DNA from: Candidatus Methanomethylicaceae archaeon
GTDB taxonomy: Archaea; Thermoproteota; Methanomethylicia; Methanomethylicales; Methanomethylicaceae
DNA: 64,000 nucleotides
Direction of reading: 5' to 3'
Assembly (NCBI GenBank): GCA_026414165.1
Contig: JAOAJN010000003.1
Location: 1 to 64,000, forward strand
Numbering within the stretch: position 1 is the first letter of the stretch; the number at the start of each line of letters is the position of its first letter. The notes under the pieces are model-generated. The model saw nothing but the letters and a program-made list of their open reading frames with translations. It made no database searches and had not been told where the DNA came from. Shown here piece after piece: positions 54,584-63,949 of this stretch. Made by a program: the position numbers and the translations under genes.

Positions 54584-55966
54584 CTAAATGAAGGTTCTTT
54601 CGATGTAATCTTGAAAGAATTTTATGTTTTTTATTGCATTTTTAAGGAGATCTTTCTCAACAGATGTTAGGGATGAAAAATCCAGTAAGTGCTTAGAATC
54701 GAGTTGGCTTGAGATCTTGAATCGCATAATAATATTGTAGGTTTGCAAGAGTGTATGAGAAAGTTCGTCTGATATTATTTTGTTTCTTCTTAATGACTCG
54801 ATTCTATCAGTGGTGGAAGTGGACAAAATCTTGTTAGTAATCGCTAAAGCTCTAATAGGATATTCCAGAGGAGCGATTAATTTGGATTTAAGGTCGAAAG
54901 ATTTAGGTAATCCGAATAGCAATTCGGGCGGGCGATAAATGAGGGACTGTACTAAGAGAAGTCTGTTTTTGTGAAGCTTATTCACCAACTTCTCCTTTAT
55001 TCTTTCAAGCATCTCGCTGCTACCGAACAGGGCTCTAGCATCCGCAATGAGAGAGATCTTGACTGCAAACTTTTGGGGATCATCCCCCCACATCTCAATT
55101 AGTTTTGAAAGCTCGTTGAATTCGAAGATAAAATTTCGAGCAGTGTAGCCATGTTGGCAGGGGGGAAGACCAGCCTCGTCTAGAGAATCTTCGAGCCGAG
55201 AGACGAACGATTTGATACTATTTTTATTTTGGAAGGTTGATTCTTTATAGATAGCCATAGTATCGCGATCAGTTAGCAGAAATTGCTCCCTTCTTCCCCA
55301 GCTACCTGTTGCGGCGTAAACCATACCCTCGGGAAGACCCCCTCTTATATCAACAATGGTCTTTAATGCCGTGTCGACTACGCGACTAATAGTCTCGAAG
55401 AAGTATCCAGCTCTGCCTAACTCTGGCTTTTTGGAAAATTTTACTGCGTGTGTGATTAACTCACCCTTAAATTCAGAAACTATGTTTTTTATCTCTTCAA
55501 GATCTTTTGCCTTCCTCAACTTTATTATGTAGTGCACATAAAAAGGGCTTAGACTGTAAGCGATGTCGCCTATGGTAACCATGCTGATAGGCCTTTCAGA
55601 TTCCATTACTATGGCGTGTTTAATTCTATGTTCAAGCATCTTAGATAGTACATCATAGAGGCTCTCATGGATGTCTGCGGTCACCAATGTTGCTACTCTT
55701 TTAGGCTTGTGCTTCAAAAACTCGTCGAGTTTCAGATTAACATCAATGCCGTCAGCAATGACTCTTCTGAGATCCGAGTCGGTAATAATCCCAACAGGGA
55801 CGAGGTTTTCCATAATGACTACCGAGGAGACTCCCTCCCTATGCATCAACTCCGCTGCGTTCTTTATAGAGGCTTCCGAAGTTGTCCAGACGAGCTTGCG
55901 CCAAATTATTTTATCTAGTGTGTCTGCACTTTTGTCCAACTCATCTTCAAAATTCATTATTATCAA
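54584..55966 (-). CDS. CBS-DUF294 protein with intact nucleotidyltransferase motif
   Basis: CBS pair at about 20-140 without a cyclic-nucleotide domain, then DUF294 with G221-S-W-G-R-R-E and T232-D233-R-D235 (GSxGR...TDxD, as in GlnD), then DUF294_C. Expected to transfer a nucleotide to a protein target, with CBS sensing AMP or ATP. It lies between the symporter and its degenerate relative, 13 bases from the latter. ATG 55957 (codon 4) is an alternative start. A target such as Acs or the symporter is conceivable but not shown. Confidence 0.87.
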   Translation of the reverse strand: MIIMNFEDELDKSADTLDKIIWRKLVWTTSEASIKNAAELMHREGVSSVVIMENLVPVGIITDSDLRRVIADGIDVNLKLDEFLKHKPKRVATLVTADIHESLYDVLSKMLEHRIKHAIVMESERPISMVTIGDIAYSLSPFYVHYIIKLRKAKDLEEIKNIVSEFKGELITHAVKFSKKPELGRAGYFFETISRVVDTALKTIVDIRGGLPEGMVYAATGSWGRREQFLLTDRDTMAIYKESTFQNKNSIKSFVSRLEDSLDEAGLPPCQHGYTARNFIFEFNELSKLIEMWGDDPQKFAVKISLIADARALFGSSEMLERIKEKLVNKLHKNRLLLVQSLIYRPPELLFGLPKSFDLKSKLIAPLEYPIRALAITNKILSTSTTDRIESLRRNKIISDELSHTLLQTYNIIMRFKISSQLDSKHLLDFSSLTSVEKDLLKNAIKNIKFFQDYIERTFI

Positions 55967-55995
55967 CCTTAAATCTACTTCAAAAAATTAAAAGA

Positions 55996-57753
55996 TTATT
56001 CGGGGGTCTTGAGTGCATCAATAAACCTGAGCACTTCAGGAGTGTTGGCTTTTCTGCCACCTGTTGCCAGCGTGACAGCAATGGTGATCATTATGTTGAC
56101 CAAAAATGCGATCGTGCCCCACGCGATTGTCCCGATTTTGCTGCCGAAGATCATTATTGGGGGAGCGCCATATAGACCGACCCAGAGAACATACGGGAGT
56201 GCTGTGAACATTCCACATATCATCCCAGCAATCATTCCATATTTGTTAAGATCCTTCCAAAAGATACCTAGAATAACAATGGGAGTGAATGAGGATGCTG
56301 CGAAGACAAACGCCCAGCCAACAAGCAAAGCTACATATGTGGAAAAAGTAGGATCATCCAGCGCCCTAGCACCAAATATACTGGAAACTACTGATAGTAC
56401 AACCAGCATGATTCTTCCAATCCATATCTCCCTCCTTTCAGAGGCGTTCGGGTTTATGAATCTCTTGTAAATGTCCCTTGTTGCGCCGACCGCCATAACC
56501 ATAATAAGACCATTTGCCGTGCTCAATGCTGCAGCGAGACCTCCAATCGCAACAATCGTTGTGAAAAACCATGGAAGACCGAACATGTCAGGCATGCCAA
56601 CCACGACTATATCATTGTGAAACGAAAGCTCGAGGGGTTGCAGTAGACCGTCGCCATTTACGTCAACGACTTTAATCAGCCCGGTAGGGACCCACTTTTG
56701 TATCCAAGACAAGTTAATTACCTGATCTACTGGCATTCCCCACGCTCCTGAGAAGGCAGATCTTGCAAGCACGGCATAAACCGGGGCGGTAATATAAAGC
56801 AGTGCAATGAATGTGAGGCCCCATCCAACGCCATATCTTGCAGTTCTAACGTCCTTGACCAAATAGAACTGCGAGAGGACGTGTGGTAGCCCTACAGTGC
56901 CCAGCATCAAACATAAAGCAGAGAGAATCCAATTTGCTTGCCCTGTGCCACCGCCAAAGACCCTGACAAAGGGTTCAGTGAACGTCTTCAAGTTGAAAAA
57001 TGCCTCCTTAGCCTCCAATTTAGTCAGGAGTTCGCCGTAGCCTATATGCGGCCATGGATTGAAGATCCCAGCGACGTAAGCGGCCGCCATAAAGGCACAC
57101 CAGTATGCGATTATGAGGATCCAATACTGTGCAACATTAACCCAGACTATAGATTTCCAGCCACCAGAGCCAGCAAATGCTACTACTATTACGGAGGCGA
57201 TTATGGCGCCGAGGATCGCTGGGAGACCCAAGAAGCGCCCTACAATAACCCCTGTAGCTACAAGCTGGGCGACAAGATATGTAAAAGAGACGATGAATAG
57301 CATTATTACACCTATGAGGCGAGCAATTGACCAGTAGCAGGCTCGGACTTCAATGAATTCGGGAATCGTGTATGTGCCAGATTTTCGTATGAATGGAGCG
57401 ATCATAAATGCGGCAATGCAATAACCCAAAGTCCAGCCAATTATGTATGGTAAACCATCAAAGCCTAGCAAGGCTATCGCACCAGCCATTGAAACGAACG
57501 AAGCACCACTCATCCAGTTGGAGGCTATGGATGAGCCTATGGGTATTGCGCCAATACTCCTTCCTGCAACGTAGAATTCGCCAACATCCCGGGTTCTCAT
57601 TATAAAGGCTATGAGAAGGTAGAGAAATAAAGATCCGAAGACTGCGACCCCCGAAGCTACGAAGGTATTGCCAAGCAAGGCGAGCACTATTATTAATAGC
57701 GCATATAATATGGAGAAGAGAATGATTGAAATTTTCCCATAAGAAAGATTCAA
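55996..57753 (-). CDS. Sodium:solute symporter, acetate/ActP-like large subunit
   Basis: SSS family with about 13-14 helices. FYVAGRSIGAIPIGSSIASN followed by WMSGASFVSMAG is the family hallmark near the N-terminus, and GTVGLPHVLSQFY lies mid-protein. This is the type always paired with a DUF4212 subunit. TTG 57753 has GGAGGTGG eight bases upstream; GTG 57765 overlaps that SD. Takes up acetate or a related short acid with Na+. Confidence 0.9.
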   Translation of the reverse strand: MNLSYGKISIILFSILYALLIIVLALLGNTFVASGVAVFGSLFLYLLIAFIMRTRDVGEFYVAGRSIGAIPIGSSIASNWMSGASFVSMAGAIALLGFDGLPYIIGWTLGYCIAAFMIAPFIRKSGTYTIPEFIEVRACYWSIARLIGVIMLFIVSFTYLVAQLVATGVIVGRFLGLPAILGAIIASVIVVAFAGSGGWKSIVWVNVAQYWILIIAYWCAFMAAAYVAGIFNPWPHIGYGELLTKLEAKEAFFNLKTFTEPFVRVFGGGTGQANWILSALCLMLGTVGLPHVLSQFYLVKDVRTARYGVGWGLTFIALLYITAPVYAVLARSAFSGAWGMPVDQVINLSWIQKWVPTGLIKVVDVNGDGLLQPLELSFHNDIVVVGMPDMFGLPWFFTTIVAIGGLAAALSTANGLIMVMAVGATRDIYKRFINPNASERREIWIGRIMLVVLSVVSSIFGARALDDPTFSTYVALLVGWAFVFAASSFTPIVILGIFWKDLNKYGMIAGMICGMFTALPYVLWVGLYGAPPIMIFGSKIGTIAWGTIAFLVNIMITIAVTLATGGRKANTPEVLRFIDALKTPE

Positions 57754-57757
57754 CCCC

Positions 57758-58120
57758 TTAACCACCTCCTGAATTCCGACCTCCTTTAAGCATCTTGTCA
57801 GTTTTGTCCATCACTAATGCATATAGAAAGATGAGAACTACCCCGACAAGTATGGATAACAGAGCGGCGTTAAACCAGTGCAGCGGTATGCCGTTCAGGA
57901 TCTTTATGGAGGAGGTCATTGATACAGGAATGTGAAGGAGTATCGCGGGAAAAATCCAAGCGGACATCCAAATTGCAGTTATCTTCTTTAATCGCATCCA
58001 GTACCTTTGGGAAATTCCATCTTCTGTCTTATTTTCAATAGGAGTTTCATTAGAAGAGTTTTTGTCAGAAATTTCGATATAGTCGACTCTCGAATTCATT
58101 TTTGGCATAACGATCACCAA
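57758..58120 (-). CDS. DUF4212 small symporter subunit
   Basis: Two helices (about 45-68 and 82-104) preceded by YWMRLKKITAIWMSAWI and ending VLIFLYALVMDKTDKML, the signature of the small subunit that accompanies SSS-type acetate symporters. It has an unusually long polar N-terminus (about 35 residues), and ATG 58105 (codon 6) is an alternative start. The stop is near the SSS start, so they are coupled. Confidence 0.88.
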   Translation of the reverse strand: MVIVMPKMNSRVDYIEISDKNSSNETPIENKTEDGISQRYWMRLKKITAIWMSAWIFPAILLHIPVSMTSSIKILNGIPLHWFNAALLSILVGVVLIFLYALVMDKTDKMLKGGRNSGGG

Positions 58121-58187
58121 TTTCTACAAAGCAATTTTTGAAAAAGAGATGGGCTTTGAGACGCCTATTAGAATAAAGTGGAAGACC

Positions 58188-60149
58188 TTAGGCTTCAACA
58201 CCAATGCCTCTTTCCATCTCAAGTTTTAGTTCCTCGTACGCTCTTCTTGCTTCTTCGACGCTCGTCTCGTCCTCCAGTGTTGTTGTATCTCCTATACTCT
58301 TTTCTTCCACAACTGCCCCTATTATGCGTCTCATGATCTTGCCGCTTCTCGTCTTCGGCAGTTTGCTGACGAAGTATATTGTCTGTGGTGCTGCAATTGG
58401 ACCTATTGTCTCTCTTATGTGGTTTATGAGTTCTATTCTTAGCTGTGGTGAAGGGGAGTATCCAGGTCGAAGAACTACAAAAGCAATGGGAACCTGCATT
58501 TTTACTGGATCTGATTTGCCAATAACTGCTGATTCAGCGACTGCAGGATGCGAGATGAGAGCGTCCTCCAATTCTATAGTTCCGATCCTGTGTCCTGCCA
58601 CCTTGAGAACCTCATCTGCCCTACCCAATAGCCAGAAGTAGCCATCTTCGTCTTTGACGGCGAAGTCCCCTGTGTAGTAGACTCCAGGGAATCGTGAGTA
58701 GTAAGATCTCTTGAAACGCTCCGGGTTCCCCCAGAGGGTTATTAATGTGCCAGGCCAAGGTTTTTTGATCACCAGCAGACCTTTTTCATCAGGTCTTGCA
58801 CTTCTTCCATCTTCTGTGTAGACATCTGCATCGACTCCTGGAAGTGGAAATGTAGCAGATCCAGGTTTGAGTGGGACAAGGGCCAGACCTGGCTGTGGAG
58901 AGATCATAATTCCGCCAGTCTCCGTCTGCCACCAAGTATCCACTATTGGTGCTTTTTCGTTTCCTATGTGCTTGTAGTACCAATTCCAGGCTTCAGGGTT
59001 TATTGGCTCGCCCACAGTGCCAAGTATCCTCAAGCATGAAATATTGTGCTTCTTAGCCCATTCTTCTCCGTTCTTCATGTGCATCCTTATAGCAGTGGGG
59101 GAAGTGTATAGAATTGTAATGCCGTACCTCTCAATCATGCTCCACCATCTGTCGGGCTGGGGAAAGTCAGGAGCGCCTTCGTAAAGGAATGAAGTGGCAC
59201 CCGTCAGCAACGGCCCGTATACGACATATGTGTGACCAGTTATCCAGCCAATGTCTGCAGTGCACCAGTATATGTCCTTGTCATTTATGTCAAACACGAC
59301 CCTCTGTGTGAAGTTGGCCCATACCATATACCCTCCAGTCCCATGTGTGACCCCTTTTGGTTTTCCGGTTGTTCCAGAGGTATAGAGGATAAAACTAGGG
59401 TGAATGCCATCAAGTCTTTCGGGCTCAACATAAGAGTCCGAGAAACTAACGAGTTCGTGATACCAGTAGTCCCTATCCTCAATCATGTTGACGTTGTTAT
59501 TTGCCCTCTTTATGACCAAAACTTTTTCAACAGTCGTTGTATGTTTAAGGGCTTCGTCAACTACCCTTTTGACATCAAAGAGGCGCCCCCTCCGGAAGGT
59601 CCCATCAGCTGTGACTACAACCTTGCTTTGAGAGTCGTTAATTCGTTCTGCAAGTGCATATGCCGCAAAGCCTCCAAAGACTACAGAATGAATTGCCCCT
59701 ATTCTGACCGCAGCTAGCATGCTTATCGGTAATTCAGGCACCATGGGGAGGTAGATCGTTATTCTGTCTCCTTTTTTTATGCCAATATCTTTCAGAAGGG
59801 AGGCAAACCGATTGACTTCTTTATAAAGATCATAGTATGTGAGTGTTTGTCTCTCTCCATTTTCCCCTTCCCAGTAGTAGGCGACCTTGTTTTTCCTCCA
59901 ACTATCCACATGTCGGTCAAGTGCATTGTAGGAGATGTTAGTCTTCCAGTGGGAGAACCAAGCAGCGTATGGAGGCTCAGGGAGGGGATCGTATGCGGGA
60001 CCATTCTTCTCATACCAAAAGAGCTCTTCAGCCATCTTTCTCCAAAAAGACTCGGGGTCTTCTAAGCTCTGCCTATAAATGGCCTTGAGGACGTTTATGT
60101 CAGGATGTATATTTTTAGAGGTCGGGAGAACCTTCAGGAGCTGCTCCAA
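58188..60149 (-). CDS. acs: Acetyl-CoA synthetase (AMP-forming)
   Basis: Activates acetate to acetyl-CoA. YTSGTTGKPKGVTHGTGGY is the AMP-binding motif; GWITGHTYVVYGPL and DTWWQTETGG form the acetate pocket (Trp of TWWQTETG limits it to small acids); PKTRSGKIMRR carries the catalytic lysine that is often acetylated. 653 aa. Start TTG 60149 with GGGGGG six bases upstream. First gene of the operon. Confidence 0.94.
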   Translation of the reverse strand: MEQLLKVLPTSKNIHPDINVLKAIYRQSLEDPESFWRKMAEELFWYEKNGPAYDPLPEPPYAAWFSHWKTNISYNALDRHVDSWRKNKVAYYWEGENGERQTLTYYDLYKEVNRFASLLKDIGIKKGDRITIYLPMVPELPISMLAAVRIGAIHSVVFGGFAAYALAERINDSQSKVVVTADGTFRRGRLFDVKRVVDEALKHTTTVEKVLVIKRANNNVNMIEDRDYWYHELVSFSDSYVEPERLDGIHPSFILYTSGTTGKPKGVTHGTGGYMVWANFTQRVVFDINDKDIYWCTADIGWITGHTYVVYGPLLTGATSFLYEGAPDFPQPDRWWSMIERYGITILYTSPTAIRMHMKNGEEWAKKHNISCLRILGTVGEPINPEAWNWYYKHIGNEKAPIVDTWWQTETGGIMISPQPGLALVPLKPGSATFPLPGVDADVYTEDGRSARPDEKGLLVIKKPWPGTLITLWGNPERFKRSYYSRFPGVYYTGDFAVKDEDGYFWLLGRADEVLKVAGHRIGTIELEDALISHPAVAESAVIGKSDPVKMQVPIAFVVLRPGYSPSPQLRIELINHIRETIGPIAAPQTIYFVSKLPKTRSGKIMRRIIGAVVEEKSIGDTTTLEDETSVEEARRAYEELKLEMERGIGVEA

Positions 60150-60760
60150 TTAAATCCCCCCAATTTTACAATTTGATAATTTAAACTTTCTATTTGTAAT
60201 GGTTTCAATTGATGTTCGACAATTAAAGGTTGGCATAGGCAAAATCTTCTATCATAAGCGATATATAAAAGTTGTTAATAATTATAATTATTTATAATTA
60301 TAGATTGAGGCGAGTATGTAATAAGTTTTGATCATGCCGAAGTGAGAGGCGAATGATAATAGAAAATAAGGATTATGTTGCAGGGATATAAGCATAAAAA
60401 ATATGAAAATTGGATGCGGTGCCAGAAAAAGACTGAAATCGTAGGATACTTTCCTATCCTGCGTTGGATTTAATGGTGTTACTCGAGTCACCGAAAATCC
60501 TTGAAAAAATGAAGCTTATTTGGCTTTATGGGTTGGGATAGGAAAAATCAATTCCCTGTATACGATTTACTATTCGATTTATCTTATTCGTGGGGAGAAT
60601 TTTTATTGCGAAAATGGCAAATTTAACAACATTAGAAGCATAGTTAAAGATTTTATCGTAAGAAAAATAAGTAAACAAGAAAAAAGAACGCGCCCTCGTA
60701 GGAGCTTTCACAACTTCAGGAGTAAAGATCACCACGGCTAATCTTGGCTAAGGAAAGTTA
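60150..60760. other. 611-bp intergenic region
   Basis: Contains the acs promoter (AT-rich around 60175-60200 and 60260-60300), the hairpin at 60440-60463, and a palindromic ACTCGAGT inside GGTGTTACTCGAGTCACC (about 60474-60492). Several short open frames on both strands have no protein character. An untranslated RNA is possible. Confidence 0.5.
60440..60463. other. Nine-pair hairpin in the acs-HMGR gap
   Basis: 60440-60448 pairs with 60455-60463 around a six-base loop (CGTAGGATA-loop-TATCCTGCG with one G-T pair). It sits in a more GC-rich patch of an AT-rich gap. No known RNA family was recognised. Confidence 0.4.
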
Positions 60761-60907
60761 ATGGTTATTAAAGATGAAGACGACAATATGCTATTCGAGA
60801 TCTCAGATTTTAGGGCGGCTATCGGTAATGTGGTACAAGAACTTAAGAAGATGGCAGACATTATATGCAAGGAAGACAACGGAAAAGGTGTGAGTGGTGC
60901 TGAATAG
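60761..60907 (+). CDS. Small acidic protein upstream of HMG-CoA reductase
   Basis: 48 aa: MVIKDEDDNMLFEISDFRAA continues IGNVVQELKKMADIICKED. One amphipathic helix, no family. It ends 21 bases before the HMGR start and probably shares the transcript. A weak GGAAAG precedes the ATG. Confidence 0.45.
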   Translation: MVIKDEDDNMLFEISDFRAAIGNVVQELKKMADIICKEDNGKGVSGAE

Positions 60908-60928
60908 CCTTTTGGGGGGTTTAACTAA

Positions 60929-62194
60929 GTGGTTACAGATTCGAGAATATCAGGATTTTATAAGATGTCCATAGAGGAAAGAAGAAAGATATTAATTGAG
61001 AAAGCAGGTCTTTCTGAGGAGGACCTGAAGGTTTTGGATTGTGGGCTTGAAATCTCACTTGCGGACAAAATGATCGAGAACGTGGTAGGAACGATCCAGA
61101 TCCCGCTAGGGATCGCGACAAACTTCAGGATCAATGGAAAGGACTACTTGATACCTATGGCAACCGAAGAGCCCTCCGTAGTTGCTGCGGCAAGTCATGC
61201 GGCAAAGCTCGCACTTCCAGAAGGATTCACTGCAAAGAGCACCTCGCCAGTTATGAGGGGGCAAATACAAATTTTGCAGGTTAAAGATCCAGAGGAGGCA
61301 AGGAGCAGAATTTTGAAGCTTAAAGATGAGTTGATCCAAAAGGCGAACCGATTCGCAGATATCTTGCCCAAAATAGGAGGCGGGGTGAAGGACTTGGGTG
61401 TAAGAATCATTGGTCCGCCAGAGGATAGCATGTTGGTGGTAGAGTTCTTCGTTGATTGCCGAGATGCTATGGGAGCAAATACCGTGAATACGATTTTAGA
61501 AGGGATCACACCAGAGGTTGAGGAGGTGGTGCGGGGGAAGGCATTATTGAGAATTTTATCCAACCTCGCCACAGAGAGAATGGTAAAAGCCACAGTGTTG
61601 TACAAAAAAGAGAACATCGGCGGGGAAGGGGTCGTCGACAGTATTGTGAATGCCTACAGATTCGCGTATTATGATCCCTATAGGGCGACTACCCACAACA
61701 AAGGAATAATGAACGGCATCACGGCGGTTACGTTAGCAACAGCAAACGACACTAGGGCAATAGAGGCAGGGGCACATGCTTATGCGTCACTCACTGGAAG
61801 ATATCTGCCGCTCTCTCGATGGTATAAAGGCCCCAACGGCGATCTTTTAGGGGAGCTTGAGCTACCAATGGCGTTGGGCATAGTAGGAGGCGCAACGAAA
61901 ACACACCCTGTGGCACAGTTAAGCCTTAAAATATTAGGAGTGCGGACCGCCAACGAGTTGGCAGAGATTGCCTGTGCGGTGGGTTTGGCCCAAAACTTTG
62001 CGGCCCTGAGGGCTCTTGCTACGGAAGGCATACAAAGAGGGCATATGGAACTCCATGCTCGTAACATAGCCATAATGGCGGGGGCCAAGGGCGATCTTGT
62101 AGATAAAATCGCGGAGCAGATGGTCAGAGAGAGAAATATCAAAATCACTAGGGCGAAAGAGTTGCTGGAATCTATGCAAGGAAAGACGGGTTGA
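60929..62194 (+). CDS. hmgA: HMG-CoA reductase, class II
   Basis: Makes mevalonate for archaeal lipids. The class II pattern is clear: SRISGFYKMSIEERRKIL opening, TEEPSVVAAASHAAKL (catalytic Glu about 80-81), DAMGANTVNT, K258 in THNKGIMNG, D274 in ANDTRAIEAGAHAYA, and H376 in MELHARNIA. Most archaea have class I; class II is known from Archaeoglobales, Thermoplasmatales and bacteria. GTG 60929 follows GGGGGG. The alpha/beta hydrolase gene follows three bases after the stop. Confidence 0.95.
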   Translation: MVTDSRISGFYKMSIEERRKILIEKAGLSEEDLKVLDCGLEISLADKMIENVVGTIQIPLGIATNFRINGKDYLIPMATEEPSVVAAASHAAKLALPEGFTAKSTSPVMRGQIQILQVKDPEEARSRILKLKDELIQKANRFADILPKIGGGVKDLGVRIIGPPEDSMLVVEFFVDCRDAMGANTVNTILEGITPEVEEVVRGKALLRILSNLATERMVKATVLYKKENIGGEGVVDSIVNAYRFAYYDPYRATTHNKGIMNGITAVTLATANDTRAIEAGAHAYASLTGRYLPLSRWYKGPNGDLLGELELPMALGIVGGATKTHPVAQLSLKILGVRTANELAEIACAVGLAQNFAALRALATEGIQRGHMELHARNIAIMAGAKGDLVDKIAEQMVRERNIKITRAKELLESMQGKTG

Positions 62195-62197
62195 ATT

Positions 62198-63169
62198 ATG
62201 AAGATAAATAAAAGGAAAATAATAATCATCTTATTGTCTTCCTTTTTGTTCGTATTTTTTGTTTTTCCTTACTTGATCCCAGTACCAAAAATCCCAGGAA
62301 CATTTCCACCATACATGCTTGGGAAAGAAGACAGTAAGTTCATGACCGTCAATGGATTAAAGGTGCATTACAAGATTTATGGTTCTGGGGAGCCCACGAT
62401 TATCCTTATGCACGGTTTTGGTGCATATACCTTTTCTTTCGATCCTATTATTAGAGACCTTTCCAAGTATGGTACTGTCATAGCTTTTGACAGACCGGCT
62501 TTCGGCTTTACCGAAAGGCCTTTGCTCGAGAATTGGAAAGGTCCTAACCCATATACCAACGAGTTTGCAGCAGATTTGGTAGCGAACTTGATGGACGAGT
62601 TGGGCATTAGTAAAGCGATAATTTTGGGGCACTCCGCGGGAGGGGCGGTAGCATTACTGACATACTACAGGCATCCAGACAGGGTTGCTGCCCTCATTTT
62701 GGAAGACGCTGCAGTATACGGAGGAGGGGCACCTTGGTATGTAGGAATTTTTCAATATTTGCCCCAATTCCAGAGGCTTGGACCGCTACTGATTAGGAGC
62801 ATAGCAGGGGATCTTGGCATCAACACCATATACTTAGCATGGTATAATGATTCCAAGATCACTCCAGACATTATAGAGGGGTATCGGAGACCTCTCATGG
62901 CTGAGAACTGGGACTACGCACTCTGGCAGTATACATTAGCATCGAGGGATCTCAGGTTATCAGAAAACTTGAGCAGAATTTCGGTGCCAGTCTTGATAAT
63001 TACTGGAACAGAAGATCAAATAATCCCCCCATCTTATGCAGAGCGCCTCGCAAGTGAAATACCTGGAGCACGACTTGTGAAAATAGAACAGTGCGGGCAC
63101 ATCCCCCACGAAGAGAAGCCAAAAGAATTCTTGAGCGTGGTAACAGCATTTTTAGGGTCAGCGGATTAA
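62198..63169 (+). CDS. Alpha/beta-hydrolase with N-terminal membrane anchor
   Basis: Residues 7-27 form a signal anchor (IIIILLSSFLFVFFVFPYLI). The catalytic triad is Ser in LGHSAGGAVAL, Asp in TGTEDQIIPP and His in CGHIPHEEKP; HGFGAYTFSF is the oxyanion loop. 323 aa. It probably acts outside the membrane on an ester or lactone. Co-transcribed with HMGR, but a link to lipid synthesis is guesswork. Confidence 0.87.
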   Translation: MKINKRKIIIILLSSFLFVFFVFPYLIPVPKIPGTFPPYMLGKEDSKFMTVNGLKVHYKIYGSGEPTIILMHGFGAYTFSFDPIIRDLSKYGTVIAFDRPAFGFTERPLLENWKGPNPYTNEFAADLVANLMDELGISKAIILGHSAGGAVALLTYYRHPDRVAALILEDAAVYGGGAPWYVGIFQYLPQFQRLGPLLIRSIAGDLGINTIYLAWYNDSKITPDIIEGYRRPLMAENWDYALWQYTLASRDLRLSENLSRISVPVLIITGTEDQIIPPSYAERLASEIPGARLVKIEQCGHIPHEEKPKEFLSVVTAFLGSAD

Positions 63170-63225
63170 TAGGAGGGGGTTTAATCAGTTATTGTAAGAT
63201 TGTCAAGTCAATTTTCAATTGAGGT

Positions 63226-63786
63226 TTAAAAAGTCAAACTTCTCAGGATATTAACTATGGATTCGTCCTTTATTTCCTTCATGATCTCTGCTAACTCCTT
63301 TTGGCAACTATCTATAATGTCTTCTACGCGATAATTCATTTCCGCGTACTCTAGAGCTTGCCTCAGGGTCGCTATCAAGTCAGCAGCTTTTGTGACAATT
63401 GATTCTTGAGTGCTTTGTTCCTCGTATTCTTCAAATAGCTTGAAGAGCTCCGGGAAACCGCTAATCGAAGAGAGCTCCTGCATTATCCGTGTTTCTGTAA
63501 CTTTTTTCATCTCCTTACCGATTTTCTTTGTAAGGGATCGGGGGATGTCGCCTGCCACAGATTCTCCCCAATCGTGAATAATCCCCATGAGTAGTAATTT
63601 TTTGTTATTCAGAACGTCTCCTGCATGCATCACAACGGTCGCAAGTATAGAGGTTACCTCAAACGAATGTTCTGCAACAGTCTCTGCTATGGATGGAGGA
63701 ATTCCACGCTGTAGCCAACCAGTCCTAGGAATGTTTTTAAGAATTCTGACGGTCTCGGCCACAACTTTTGTGTCCAAAGAGGTCAC
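63226..63786 (-). CDS. HD-domain phosphohydrolase (YfbR/HDDC2-like)
   Basis: HD motif residues: AEHSFEVT (His), MGIIHDWGESVAGD (HD) and a later Asp in KAADLIATLRQ. LKNIPRTGWLQRGI is the family opening. Homologues are 5'-deoxynucleotidases that clear dNMPs. 186 aa. It is convergent with the hydrolase gene, with the stop about 57 bases away. Confidence 0.87.
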   Translation of the reverse strand: MTSLDTKVVAETVRILKNIPRTGWLQRGIPPSIAETVAEHSFEVTSILATVVMHAGDVLNNKKLLLMGIIHDWGESVAGDIPRSLTKKIGKEMKKVTETRIMQELSSISGFPELFKLFEEYEEQSTQESIVTKAADLIATLRQALEYAEMNYRVEDIIDSCQKELAEIMKEIKDESIVNILRSLTF

Positions 63787-63920
63787 CTCGTTATTTTTAT
63801 TTTTTAAAAGTTTTAACTGTATCGCGGAGAATGCAAATCGATTTCATATACGACTGGATTTAATGTGGTGTGTTAAGGGTTATAAAAAGAAAATTTCTTG
63901 AGGGCAGTATATATATCCCA

Positions 63921-63929
63921 AATTATAAA
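63921..63929 (+). promoter_or_regulatory. TATA box of the last gene
   Basis: AATTATAAA centred 25 nt before ATG 63950. An AGAGG SD is also present. Confidence 0.45.
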
Positions 63930-63949
63930 GAAAAGTAGAGGAACGACTT

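Noticed and set aside
60474-60492. tRNA TPsiC-like arm near the ACTCGAGT palindrome
   Set aside because: No acceptor, D or anticodon arms can be drawn around it.
60520-60741. 73-codon plus-strand frame and a 69-codon minus-strand frame in the acs-HMGR gap
   Set aside because: Neither has a start signal or a protein-like composition, and they overlap each other.
61780-62229. 149-codon open frame opposite HMGR
   Set aside because: Antisense shadow; HMGR is unambiguous on the plus strand.
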